The notes under the pieces are model-generated. The model saw nothing but the letters and a program-made list of their open reading frames with translations, made no database searches and was not told the origin of the DNA. The translations under genes were made by a program, and so were the position numbers. Below, in pieces: positions 54,965 to 63,510 of a stretch of DNA of 64,000 bases. Position 1 is the first letter of the stretch, and each line of letters starts with the position of its first letter. The stretch comes from Streptomyces sp. CB02261 (GTDB lineage: Bacteria; Actinomycetota; Actinomycetes; Streptomycetales; Streptomycetaceae), in assembly GCF_001905665.1 (NCBI RefSeq), contig NZ_LIVX01000001.1:992001-1056000 (forward strand), given 5' to 3'.

Positions 54965-56499
54965 TCAGGATGCGGTGACCTTGACCCCGTCGACGGTCCA
55001 GTACCAGTTGTTGGCACCGGTGTAGCGGAAACGGAAGCTCACGCTGGAGGCGCCGGCGGGGACGGCGACCGACAGGGACTGCGGCTGGGAGATCACGTCG
55101 GCCGTGTAGCTCTTGACCAGGGTCGGCGTGCCGCCGTTGAAGCTCGCCAGGACCTGGGCGACCTGGGCTCCCTCCTGGCGGTAGAAGGTCGTGAAGTCCA
55201 GGGTGACCCGGCTCGCGCCGGACACGCCGTACGCGGGGGTGACCAGCGTCGAGTCGTACGTGCCGGAGAAGGTCTTGTCGGCCCACTCGTCGGAGTCGGC
55301 GACGGCGAAGACGCCCCGGGCCCGCACGTTGAGTTCGCGGGACTGGTCGCGCTGCGACCGGGACCAGAACTCGTCGGTGGCGAAGGACCAGCCGCGCCAC
55401 TCGGTCATGCCGCCGGTGCCCATGGCGTTGTTGATGACGGACCAGCCGCTGGGCGCCGTGTGGGTGAAGCCCAGGACGCCGACGGGGATGCCGGTCTCGT
55501 CGACGCGGCCGGTCAGCGACCCGTAGAGGCTGTCGAAGGGGTCGGTGGAGCGCTGCTGGATCGGCTTTCCGTCGAGGCCCCAGGCCGGGTCGGGGGTGAT
55601 GCCGAGCTGGTGGAAGACGGTGGCGGCGACGTCCACGAGCCGGGTGTCGATGGGGCGCAGGCCGGCGGCGATGCCGGGGCCCTGGGCGAGGACGAAGGTG
55701 CGCCGCTCCTCGATGGCGGAGCCGCCGTGGCCGCCGCCGTCGGTGTGGCCGTGGTCGGTGGTGACGATGACCGTCCAGCGCTCGGTGGCGTAGGCGGGGC
55801 GGGCCTTGATCGCGGTGAGCAGGCGTCCGAGGTAGCCGTCCTGGACGTCGATGGCGTCGAGGTAGCGCTGGCTCGCGGCGCCGTAGCTGTGGCCGACCGC
55901 GTCGGTCTCGCCGAAGTAGACGAAGAGGACGTCGGGGTTCTGGTTGCGCAGGATGTCCTCGGTGATGTTCGTGATCACGAGGTCGTTGACGGCGTAGTCG
56001 TTGTTGTAGACGATCTTGGCGTCGGCGCCGGAGGTGACGGTGCCGTGGGTGTCGAGCTCGGGCCAGTCGACGGCGGCGAAGAGGGACAGCTCGGGCCGGA
56101 TCTGGTGCAGCCGGGCGAGGAAGCCGGGGTACCGGCCGTAGTTCTTGCCGGTGAAGCTGTTGTCCTTGACGCCGTGCTTGTCGGGCCAGACGCCGGTGGA
56201 GATCGTGGACCAGCCGGGGCCGCTGGAGGTCGCGGCCATCGGGTTGGCGTAGAGCAGGGAGCGGCCGAAGGTTCCGTTCGCCATCAGGGACTTGAGGTGC
56301 GGGGCCTGGGCCGCGTCGATCCGGTCGTACCGGAGGCCGTCCATGCCGACGACGAGCACCTTGTCCTTGCTGGTGCCGCCGGGGAGCGTCGGCGAGCCGC
56401 GTGGGCGGCGGGGGCGGTGGCGAGTCCGGTGGCGGCGACGGCCGCGCCGGCGCCGGCGGCGGCGAGCACGGTGCGGCGGGAGATACCGGTGATCGGCAT
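54965..56499 (-). CDS. Tat-exported alkaline phosphatase superfamily enzyme, apparent frameshift
   Basis: Type I phosphodiesterase/nucleotide pyrophosphatase-like enzyme. Metal residues appear in VGMDGLRYDR and TTDHGHTDGGGHGG, and the nucleophile region is SGPGWSTISTG. A C-terminal beta domain (about 340-490) may bind carbohydrate. The ATG at 56499 follows GGAGG and encodes a Tat signal (ISRRTVLAAAGAGAAVAA...). The signal and the catalytic domain lie in different frames: at about 56400 (GCGG|CTCGCC on the coding strand) one more G would join them into SPTLPGGTSKDKVLVVG. Either the gene is broken or one base was missed. A start inside the intact frame (GTG 56359) would lack export. Confidence 0.75.
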
Positions 56500-56533
56500 G
56501 TCGGAGTCCTCCGTGGAAGGGGGGCGGGGCATG

Positions 56534-56563
56534 CCAACGCCCCTGATCTCTCAGGGGCGTTGG
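56534..56563 (-). terminator. hairpin after the phosphonate ABC operon
   Basis: CCAACGCCCCTGA pairs with TCAGGGGCGTTGG around TCTC, 92 nt beyond the binding-protein stop and 35 nt before the phosphatase start. It suggests that the phosphatase is transcribed separately. Confidence 0.7.
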
Positions 56564-56654
56564 TCCGTACCCGTTATCCTTCCGCGATACGCGGAGGCAT
56601 TCCAGGGCCGTGCGGTGAACTCTTGGCCGACGCGCGGCTACCTGTCGGCTGCGG

Positions 56655-57713
56655 TCAGCTGCCGGTGGCGGCCTTCCAGGCGTCCACGTACGTCGTGAGG
56701 TTCTTGTCGATGTCGGCCCAGTCCGGCTCGAAGACCTCGACGCCCTCGATCAGCTTGGCGAGCGCGATGGCGTTGGCGTCGGTCGTCTTGACGTCCTTGC
56801 GGGCCGGGAAGCCGCCGCCGATCGCGCTGACCTCGCGCTGCGCCTCCACGCTCAGCATGAAGTCGAGGAGCTTCTTGCCGTTCTCGGTGTGCGGCGCCTT
56901 GTTCACCAGACCGGCCGCGTACGGCAGGGCGAAGGTGGTCGGCTTGCCGGCGCCCTTGGCCGGGAACCAGATGCCGAGGTTCGGCATGGACTTGGACTGG
57001 GCGAAGTTCATCTGCACGTCGCCGTTGGCGACGAGGAGTTCGCCCTTGTCGACCTTGGGGGCGAGCTTGGAGGTGGAGGACGACGGGCCGACGTTGTTGG
57101 CCTGGAGCTTCTTCAGGTACTCCATCGCCGGCTCCTTGCCGCCGAAGTCGTGCATCGCCTTGATGAGGACGGCGGTGCCGTCGCCCGCGACGCCCGGGGT
57201 GGAGTACTGGAGCTTGTTCTTGAACTTCCCGTCGAGCAGCTCCTCCCAGCTCTTCGGGGCCTGGGGAAGCTCCTTCTTGTTGTGGATGAAGCCGAAGTAG
57301 TTGTTGACGACGGAGGTCCACTTGCCGTCGCCGGACTTGTCGCCGCCGTCGACCTGGTCGGCGCCCTGGGGCTCGTACGCCTGGAGCAGGCCCTTGGAGT
57401 CCGCCTGCTGGATGAAGGGCGGCAGGGTCACGATCACGTCGGCCTGGGTGTTGCTCTTCTCGCGGAGGGCGCGCTGCACCATCTCCCCGGAGCCGCCCTC
57501 GACGTACTTGACCTTGATGCCGGTCTTCTTCTCGAAGTCGGCGAAGACCTTGTCGTACCAGCCGTCTCCGGCTTCGCCCTTGAGGCCGTCGGCGCTGTAG
57601 ACGGTGACGATCTTCTCGTCGGCCGAGGCGGCGGAACCGCCGCAGGCGGTGAGGGTGGCGGCGAGGGCGAGCGCGCCGGTGACGGCGGCGATCGGCTGGG
57701 CGTACGTGCGCAT
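56655..57713 (-). CDS. 2-aminoethylphosphonate-type solute-binding lipoprotein
   Basis: PhnS-like binding protein of 352 residues. The signal ends in the lipobox LTACG. The mature part has VTVYSADGLKGEAGDGWYD and NNYFGFIHNKKELPQAP, resembling the 2-aminoethylphosphonate ABC family rather than iron binders, and GGGFPARKDVK near the C-terminus. It captures the ligand for the permeases encoded next. Last gene of the operon 61195-56655, downstream of the phnV-like gene by 52 nt. The ligand is inferred from the neighbours (phosphonatase and amine oxidase). Confidence 0.85.
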   Translation of the reverse strand: MRTYAQPIAAVTGALALAATLTACGGSAASADEKIVTVYSADGLKGEAGDGWYDKVFADFEKKTGIKVKYVEGGSGEMVQRALREKSNTQADVIVTLPPFIQQADSKGLLQAYEPQGADQVDGGDKSGDGKWTSVVNNYFGFIHNKKELPQAPKSWEELLDGKFKNKLQYSTPGVAGDGTAVLIKAMHDFGGKEPAMEYLKKLQANNVGPSSSTSKLAPKVDKGELLVANGDVQMNFAQSKSMPNLGIWFPAKGAGKPTTFALPYAAGLVNKAPHTENGKKLLDFMLSVEAQREVSAIGGGFPARKDVKTTDANAIALAKLIEGVEVFEPDWADIDKNLTTYVDAWKAATGS

Positions 57714-57765
57714 AACGTCGTTCTCTCCTAGGACGGGTGACGCGTGAGGGCTGTGACGGGAAGGG

Positions 57766-58563
57766 CTAGCGGAAGGAGGCGCGGGTGCGGATCCGGGAGA
57801 CGGCGAGCAGGGCCAGCAGGGTCGCGGCCATGAGGATCACGGCGAGCGCCGAGCCGGTGAAGAGGGATCCGCGGTCGGTGGCGGTGAAGATGAGGACCGG
57901 CAGCGGAAGCCAGTCCGGCGGATAGAGCATCATCGTGGCGCTCAGCTCGCCCATGGAGAGGGCGAAGCAGAGTCCGGCGGCCGCGTTCAGGGACGGCAGC
58001 AGGAGCGGCAGCTTCACCCGGAGCAGGACGTACGAGGGGCGGGCGCCGAGGCTGGCCGCCGCCTGCTCGTACATCGGGTCGAGCCGCACGATGGCGGCCG
58101 AGACCGACTGGTGGGCGAAGGCCGTGACGAGGACGGTGTGCGCGAGGATCACGATCCAGCGGGTGCCGTTGAGGAGCACCGGCGGCTGCGAGAACGCGAC
58201 GAGGACGGCGAGGCCGACGACCACGGACGGCACGGCGACCGGCAGCATGAACAGGGCGTCCAGGACCCGCTTGCCCCGCTTCCCCAGGGCCGACGCGGCG
58301 AGCGCCGCCCAGGTGCCGACGGTCAGCGCGATGAGGCTCGCGGTGACGGCGGTGACCAGGCTGGTCGTCAGCGCCTGCAGGGACTCACCGCGCACGGCCG
58401 CCGTGTAGTGCGCGGTGGTCGGCCCGGACGGGAAGGCGCCGGACCAGTGGGTGGAGAACGAGGCCGCGACGATGACGAGGAGCGGCAGGGCGAAGAGCGG
58501 CACGAACAGGACCGCGAACCCGGCCCACACCGTCCACCTGCCCGTACGGCTATGCACCAGCAC
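57766..58563 (-). CDS. phosphonate ABC permease (PhnV-like)
   Basis: 265 residues, six transmembrane segments. The EAA loop is YEQAAASLGARPSYVLLRVKL. Overlaps the preceding permease gene by 14 nt. Pairs with it to form the membrane channel. Confidence 0.85.
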   Translation of the reverse strand: MLVHSRTGRWTVWAGFAVLFVPLFALPLLVIVAASFSTHWSGAFPSGPTTAHYTAAVRGESLQALTTSLVTAVTASLIALTVGTWAALAASALGKRGKRVLDALFMLPVAVPSVVVGLAVLVAFSQPPVLLNGTRWIVILAHTVLVTAFAHQSVSAAIVRLDPMYEQAAASLGARPSYVLLRVKLPLLLPSLNAAAGLCFALSMGELSATMMLYPPDWLPLPVLIFTATDRGSLFTGSALAVILMAATLLALLAVSRIRTRASFR

Positions 58564-59452
58564 GGCGGCTCACCCCCCGGTAGAGGACGTACAGACCCAC
58601 GGAGAGGGCGACGTTGACGACGGCGACGACACAGGCGGCGGCGTAGTCGGATTCGAGGATCGCCTTGCCGTAGACGAGCATCGGGAGGGTCGTGACGCCC
58701 TTGGCGCCGGTGAAGAGGACGATCCCGAACTCGTTGAGGCACATCACGAGGACGAGGCTGCCGCCGGCGGCGAGCGCGGGCAGCGCCTCGGGCAGGATCA
58801 CCTGCCGCACGATCCGCAGCGGCCGGGCACCGAGCGAGGAGGCCACCTCCAGCTGCGCCGTCTCCATCTGCGAGAACGCGGCGAGCAGGGGCCGCATCAC
58901 GAACGGCGTGAAGTACGTGATCTCGGCGAGGAGGACGCCCCAGGGCGTGGTGAGGAACTGGAAGGGGCCCGAGGGGTCTCCGGTGACGTCCGTCCAGACG
59001 CCGTTGGCCATGCCGACCGTGCCGTAGAGGAAGAGCAGGGCGAGCGTGATCAGGAAGGACGGGAAGGAGAGGAAGACGTCGATGAACTTCGACACCGCCT
59101 TCCCGCCGGGGAACGGTACGAACGCGATCACGACCGCGAGCACGAAGCCGAGGACGAGACAGCCGACCGTGGAGCCGACGGCGAGCCACACGGTGGTGAC
59201 GAGGGCCTCGCGGAAGGACGTGGAGGCGAGGACGTCGGCGTACGCGCCGGGTGCCAGGGACTCCTGGACGACGAGGGCGAGGGGGTAGAGGAAGACCGCG
59301 GCGAGGACGGCGACGGGCGGCAGCGCCCAGACCCAGGTGGGGACCGCGCGCCGCGCGTCCGTGGTGGGCGTCCGTTCCTCCGGGGTGGTGCCGGCGGGCA
59401 GGACGTCCGGTGCGGGGTGCTTCTCGACGAGGCCCGGAGCTCGACTAGCCAT
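58550..59452 (-). CDS. phosphonate ABC permease (PhnU-like)
   Basis: 300 residues, six transmembrane segments after a 30-residue hydrophilic N-terminus. EAA loop LEVASSLGARPLRIVRQVILP. The start overlaps the ATPase gene's end by 8 nt, the end overlaps the next permease by 14 nt. Confidence 0.85.
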   Translation of the reverse strand: MASRAPGLVEKHPAPDVLPAGTTPEERTPTTDARRAVPTWVWALPPVAVLAAVFLYPLALVVQESLAPGAYADVLASTSFREALVTTVWLAVGSTVGCLVLGFVLAVVIAFVPFPGGKAVSKFIDVFLSFPSFLITLALLFLYGTVGMANGVWTDVTGDPSGPFQFLTTPWGVLLAEITYFTPFVMRPLLAAFSQMETAQLEVASSLGARPLRIVRQVILPEALPALAAGGSLVLVMCLNEFGIVLFTGAKGVTTLPMLVYGKAILESDYAAACVVAVVNVALSVGLYVLYRGVSRRAGA

Positions 59453-60497
59453 CGGTCACCCCCGCGGCGAGCAGTACGGCGTCGTCCGGCGCGAAGTGCA
59501 GCGTCACCTCGGTCCCGAGCAGCGGCGTCTCCCGCAGCTCGCGGACGTCGGCCTTCACCCGGTGGCCGCCGACCTCGACGTACAGCCGGTGGGTGGAGCC
59601 CCGCCACTGGACCTCGCTGATACGGCCCCGCAGCGCGTTCGGCCCGTCGCCGAGCCCGACCAGGTGCGGCCGGACGCAGAGGGTCGCGGCCGCTCCGGGG
59701 ACGACGTCCTCGGTGGCGACCTTCAGCTCGGTCCCCTCGAAGGCGACGCCGCCCGTGCCGACGGTCACCGGCAGCAGGTTGGCGTTGCCGACGAACGACG
59801 CCGTGAACTCCGTACGCGGCCTGCGGTACAGGTCCTGCGGGGTGCCGCAGTCCTGGAGCCGGGCCTTGTCCATGACGGCGATCCGGTCCGCCAGGGTCAG
59901 CGCCTCGACCTGGTCGTGGGTGACGTACAGGATCGACACGTCCGGCAGCTCGCGGTGGAGGCGGGCCAGTTCGGCCAGCATGCCGGAGCGCAGCTGGGCG
60001 TCGAGCGCGGAGAGCGGCTCGTCGAGGAGGAGCACCTTGGGCCGGATGGCGAGCGCCCGCGCGATGGCGACGCGCTGCTGCTGGCCGCCGGAGAGCTCCC
60101 GGGGGTACCGGTGGGCGTAGGCCGCCATGCCGGTCATCTCCAGGGCCTCGGCGACCCGGCCGGGTATCTCGCTCTTCGGCGCCTTCTGCGCCTTCAGGCC
60201 GAAGGCGACGTTGGCCTCGACCCGCAGGTGCGGGAAGAGGGCGTACTGCTGGACGACCATGCCGATCCCCCGCTGGTGCGGGGGGAGGCCGGTGACGTCG
60301 CGGTCACCGATGAGCACCCGCCCTGAGGCCGGCCGCACGAATCCGGCGACGGCCCGCAGCGCGGTCGTCTTGCCGGAGCCCGAGGGCCCGAGGAGGGCCA
60401 TGACCTCTCCGGGCTCGACGGTCAGGTCGAGCCGGTCGAGGACGGTGGTGCCGCCGTACGCGACGGACACGGCGTCGAAGCGGATGCCGCTGGTCAT
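59445..60497 (-). CDS. phosphonate ABC transporter ATPase (PhnT-like)
   Basis: 350 residues. Walker A GPSGSGKTT (about 36-44), Q-loop, signature LSGGQQQRVAIARAL, Walker B VLLLDEPLSALD and a C-terminal TOBE region from about 240 (LCVRPHLVGLG). The ATG at 60497 overlaps the phosphonatase stop as ATGA with AGGAG upstream; three extra codons lie in front of it in an alternative start. Energises import of the phosphonate ligand. Confidence 0.9.
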   Translation of the reverse strand: MTSGIRFDAVSVAYGGTTVLDRLDLTVEPGEVMALLGPSGSGKTTALRAVAGFVRPASGRVLIGDRDVTGLPPHQRGIGMVVQQYALFPHLRVEANVAFGLKAQKAPKSEIPGRVAEALEMTGMAAYAHRYPRELSGGQQQRVAIARALAIRPKVLLLDEPLSALDAQLRSGMLAELARLHRELPDVSILYVTHDQVEALTLADRIAVMDKARLQDCGTPQDLYRRPRTEFTASFVGNANLLPVTVGTGGVAFEGTELKVATEDVVPGAAATLCVRPHLVGLGDGPNALRGRISEVQWRGSTHRLYVEVGGHRVKADVRELRETPLLGTEVTLHFAPDDAVLLAAGVTDG

Positions 60498-61195
60498 GCC
60501 TCGCACTCCTGGAGGATCGCGGGGAGTTCGGCGATGGAGGCGAGGACGTGGTGGGCGCCGTGCTCCCTGAGCGCGGTCTCGCCGTGGGCGCCGGTGAGGA
60601 CGCCCGCCACGATCCCGGCGCCGGAGCGGACACCGCTGAGCATGTCGTACGAGGTGTCACCGGCGACCGCGATCCGGCGGACGTCGTCGACGGCCCCGGT
60701 GCGCAGGAAGGCCGCGAGGACCATGTCCGGGTACGGGCGGCCCCGGCCGCCGGCGTCGGCCGGGCAGAGGGTGAGGCCGACCAGGTCGCGCCAGCCGAGG
60801 GCTTCGAGGATGGCGTCCTGGGTGACCCGGGCGAAGCCGGTGGTGAGGACGACGGTCCTGCCCTGCTCCTTGAGCGTGGCGACGGTCTCGGCGGCGCCCG
60901 GGATGGGGGCGATGCGGCCGTCGGAGACGAGTTCGCCGTAGGCGTCCTCGAAGAGGAGGTTGGCCTTCTGGGCCCGGGCCTCGTCGCCGCCGAGGAGGTG
61001 GCGGAAGACGGAGATCTTGGACTCGCCCATGGTGGCGCGGACGTGGCCGATCATCGCGGCGGGGTCTTCGCCGAGGCGCTCGGCGGCGACGGTGAAGGCC
61101 TGCTCGACGAGACCGTCGTCGGCGACGGTGGTGCCGGCCATGTCGAGGACGACGAGGTCGTGCGTGTGCTTCTGCGGGGAGTTCGCGGAGGTCAT
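60494..61195 (-). CDS. phosphonatase-like HAD hydrolase (PhnX-like)
   Basis: 233 residues. The nucleophile D18 sits in the phosphonatase-type motif LDMAGTTV, and K60 in MGESKISVF aligns with the Schiff-base lysine of phosphonoacetaldehyde hydrolase (MGxxKI), the feature that distinguishes C-P bond cleavage from plain phosphate hydrolysis. VLTTGF and GDTSYDM complete the HAD fold. Belongs to the phosphonatase-like family known to sit next to an FAD oxidoreductase. ATG at 61195 comes 6 nt after the FAD gene's stop. Confidence 0.85.
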   Translation of the reverse strand: MTSANSPQKHTHDLVVLDMAGTTVADDGLVEQAFTVAAERLGEDPAAMIGHVRATMGESKISVFRHLLGGDEARAQKANLLFEDAYGELVSDGRIAPIPGAAETVATLKEQGRTVVLTTGFARVTQDAILEALGWRDLVGLTLCPADAGGRGRPYPDMVLAAFLRTGAVDDVRRIAVAGDTSYDMLSGVRSGAGIVAGVLTGAHGETALREHGAHHVLASIAELPAILQECEA

Positions 61196-61200
61196 GTGGT

Positions 61201-62337
61201 TCACCAGCCCAGTTCGTTCGCGGTCGTCTCGGCGATGGCGGGCGAGCAGGTCATGCCCCGGCCGCCGGGCCCGGTCACCAGCCACACGCCGTCACGGACC
61301 CGCTGGCGGTGCACGACCCGGCTGGTGTCGACGCACTGCGCGTACACCCCGGCCCAGCGGCGACGGATCTTCGGCAGCGGGCGGCCGAGGAAGGACTCGA
61401 CGACCCGGGTGAGGTGCTCGTAGGGGTCTTCGAGGGTGTCGAAGGCGAAGGGGTGCTCGTACTCGTGGGTGTCGCCGATGGTCAGTCCGCCGTCGAGGCG
61501 CTGCACCATGAGCAGCTGCATCTTGTGGGCGGCGGCGGTGGGGTCCTGCGGCTGCGCGGCCTGGAGCGCGTCGAGGGCCTCGGAGGCGTAGGCCGGGTAG
61601 TAGCGGAAGGAGTCCGCGTCGGCGACGGAGGTGGTGAGCGGCTCGCCGAGGGGCTCGGTCTGCATCATCTGGAGGCGGACGCGGCGGACGGGTATCTCGC
61701 CGGCGACCTCGCGGACGAGGCCGGAGAGCCAGGCGCCGGTGCACAGGACGACGGCGTCGCCGGTGTGGACGTCGCCCCGGTCGTCGCGGACGGCGTTCTC
61801 GCCGACGACGTCCCGCACCTCGCGGTTCGGCAGGAAGGTGTACTTCCCGGTGGCGAGGAGGGCCTCGCGGAGGGCGAGCTGCGCCAGGCGCGGCTCGACG
61901 GCCGCGTCCCGCTCGCACCAGAGCGCGGCCTGCGCCACGCCGTTCTCGAACGCGCCGCGCAGGGCGGGGTTGACGGCGAGGGCCTCGCCGGCCGTCAGCA
62001 GCTTGTAGCCGCGGGCGGCGGCGTCGGGCCGGGCCAGGGCGGCCTCGGCGACGGCCAGCTCCAGCTCGTTCCGCACGGGGGTGAGGGAGCCGTTGGCCCG
62101 GAAGCCGAGGCCGGGGACGCGGGCCCCGATGCCCTCCCAGAGTTCCCGGGCGCGCAGGGCGGTGTCGAGCTCTTCCCCGCCCGCCCGTCCGCTGACCCAG
62201 ATCTGGCCGAAGTTCCGGAGGGAGGCTCCTCGCGCCTCGGCCTCCCGCTCGATGTGTACGACCTCATGGCCGCGTTCCACTGCGTGCCAGGCGTGCATGG
62301 TTCCCACCACGCCGGCTCCTACGACGATCACCTTCAT
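61201..62337 (-). CDS. FAD-dependent oxidoreductase, phosphonate-associated
   Basis: DAO-type amine oxidoreductase of 378 residues. FAD motif VIVVGAGVVGTMHAWHA (about 3-19), E38 binding ribose, ASLRNFGQIWVSG near 48 and the C-terminal VWLVTGPGGRGMTCSP. This subfamily is found beside phosphonatase-like enzymes and is thought to deaminate an aminophosphonate to an aldehyde that the phosphonatase then cleaves. First gene of the operon. The reading frame continues upstream but the ATG at 62337 begins exactly at the FAD fold. Confidence 0.85.
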   Translation of the reverse strand: MKVIVVGAGVVGTMHAWHAVERGHEVVHIEREAEARGASLRNFGQIWVSGRAGGEELDTALRARELWEGIGARVPGLGFRANGSLTPVRNELELAVAEAALARPDAAARGYKLLTAGEALAVNPALRGAFENGVAQAALWCERDAAVEPRLAQLALREALLATGKYTFLPNREVRDVVGENAVRDDRGDVHTGDAVVLCTGAWLSGLVREVAGEIPVRRVRLQMMQTEPLGEPLTTSVADADSFRYYPAYASEALDALQAAQPQDPTAAAHKMQLLMVQRLDGGLTIGDTHEYEHPFAFDTLEDPYEHLTRVVESFLGRPLPKIRRRWAGVYAQCVDTSRVVHRQRVRDGVWLVTGPGGRGMTCSPAIAETTANELGW

Positions 62338-62405
62338 GCCGTCGACGTTCGCGGCGGGCGGTGACCCGGAGGGGGCGGGTGGGCGACGGGACGGTAAACA
62401 AACCG

Positions 62406-62424
62406 ACAAGCTTGGACCAGACCC
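62406..62424. promoter_or_regulatory. candidate operator of the GntR regulator
   Basis: TTGGACCAGACC (62413-62424 approx.) has the GGTCT/GGACC half-sites of DasR-like regulators, here as a direct rather than symmetric pair (GGTCTGGTCC on the minus strand). It lies between the regulator (stop 62471) and the oxidoreductase start (62337). Nearby GTTACCGTTACG is a second short repeat. Position is approximate. Confidence 0.4.
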
Positions 62425-62470
62425 GTTACCGTTACGTAATCTTAGGAGCCCGGGGGTGGCCCGTCGTTCG

Positions 62471-63229
62471 TCAACTCTGCTCCCCCAGGTGGGCGGTGAA
62501 GCTGAAGCGGTCACCCCGGTAGAGGGTGCGGACCCGCTCCAGCGGCCGGCCCCCGGTGTCCCGGGAGACACGGTGCAGCAGCAGCATCGGGAGCGCGGGC
62601 GGGGTGCCGATCAGCAGGGCCTCGCGCGGGGTCGCGAGCACCGTCTCGATGCGCTCGTCGGCGGCGCCGAACGTGATGCCGAGTCGGTCGTGGAGGTAGC
62701 CGTAGAAGGACGAGTCCGGGTCGAACTCGGTGTCCAGGTGCGGGACGCGGGCCTCGGAGACGTACGTGCTCTCCAGGCCGACCCGCTCGTCGTCGGCGAG
62801 CAGCACCCGCTCCATGTGCCAGACGGGCTCGCCCTGTTCGGCGCCGACCTCGGGGGCGAGCGCCGCCGGGCAGGGGAAACGGTCGAGCGAGATGAGGCTG
62901 CGGCCGGGGCGGCGGCCCTGGCGGCGCACGCCCTCCGTGTAGCTCGCGAGCGAGAGCGGCTGTTCGAGCTTGGGGCCCGCGACGACCGTGCCCCGGCCCT
63001 GCCGGCGCAGCCGCCCCTCCAGGAGCAGCTCGCGCAGGGCCTGCCGGACGGTCTCGCGGGACACCTCGTACCGGACGGCGAGGTCCCGCTCGGTGGGCAG
63101 CAGCCCGCCCTCTCCCAACTCGTCGACGAGAAGGGAGAGTTTCGCCTTGACGGCGTAGTACTTGGGCACGCGGCCGTGCTCCGGGATGCCGGAACGGACG
63201 GGGGCGCCGGGTGTGCTCTGGTAGTTCAC
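62471..63229 (-). CDS. GntR/HutC-family regulator, DasR-like
   Basis: 252 residues. The winged-helix domain (about 20-88; RVPKYYAVKAKLSLLVDE, YEVSRETVRQALRELLLEG) is followed by a UTRA ligand domain (about 105-250; PREALLIGTPPALPMLLLHR, YRGDRFSFTAHL). Many of these segments are near those of DasR (PREA-LLGT, YRGDR-F-A), yet its position suggests it controls the phosphonate operon downstream on the same strand, 133 nt away. GTG start at 63229. Probable inducer: an aminophosphonate or derived phosphorylated sugar; unknown. Confidence 0.88.
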   Translation of the reverse strand: MNYQSTPGAPVRSGIPEHGRVPKYYAVKAKLSLLVDELGEGGLLPTERDLAVRYEVSRETVRQALRELLLEGRLRRQGRGTVVAGPKLEQPLSLASYTEGVRRQGRRPGRSLISLDRFPCPAALAPEVGAEQGEPVWHMERVLLADDERVGLESTYVSEARVPHLDTEFDPDSSFYGYLHDRLGITFGAADERIETVLATPREALLIGTPPALPMLLLHRVSRDTGGRPLERVRTLYRGDRFSFTAHLGEQS

Positions 63230-63412
63230 CGGGGGATGGTCGCAGACGGGGATGAACGAGAGGGTGTACGGGGGGTGGCTCGGCGGTGCGGGGGGCGGGG
63301 GCGGGCGACGGGGCGCCGGCGGGGGCGGCGGAGCTGCCCGAGGGGGGTCGCTTCACGGGTGGTGGCGGGCCGGTCCAGAAGCGGCGATCGCTTCAGCGGT
63401 GGCGTTGGCGGG

Positions 63413-63510
63413 ACCGGCCCAGGGCGGCCCACCTCAGCGGTGCCGGTGGCCGTGGCGGCGCACCGGCCCAGGGCGGCGACCACCTCAGCGGTGCCGTTGG
63501 CGGTGGCGGC
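63413..63510. repeat. short tandem repeat near the window end
   Basis: A 49-bp unit beginning ACCGGCCCAGGGCGGC occurs at 63413 and 63462 with continuing similarity (CACCTCAGCGGTGCCG) into the 3' end of the last gene. It fills much of the 255-nt gap after the GntR gene; nothing coding is seen there. Confidence 0.5.

Noticed and set aside
62471..63229. This GntR gene as dasR itself
   Set aside because: It resembles DasR but differs at many positions and lies in a phosphonate locus; I treat it as a paralogue.
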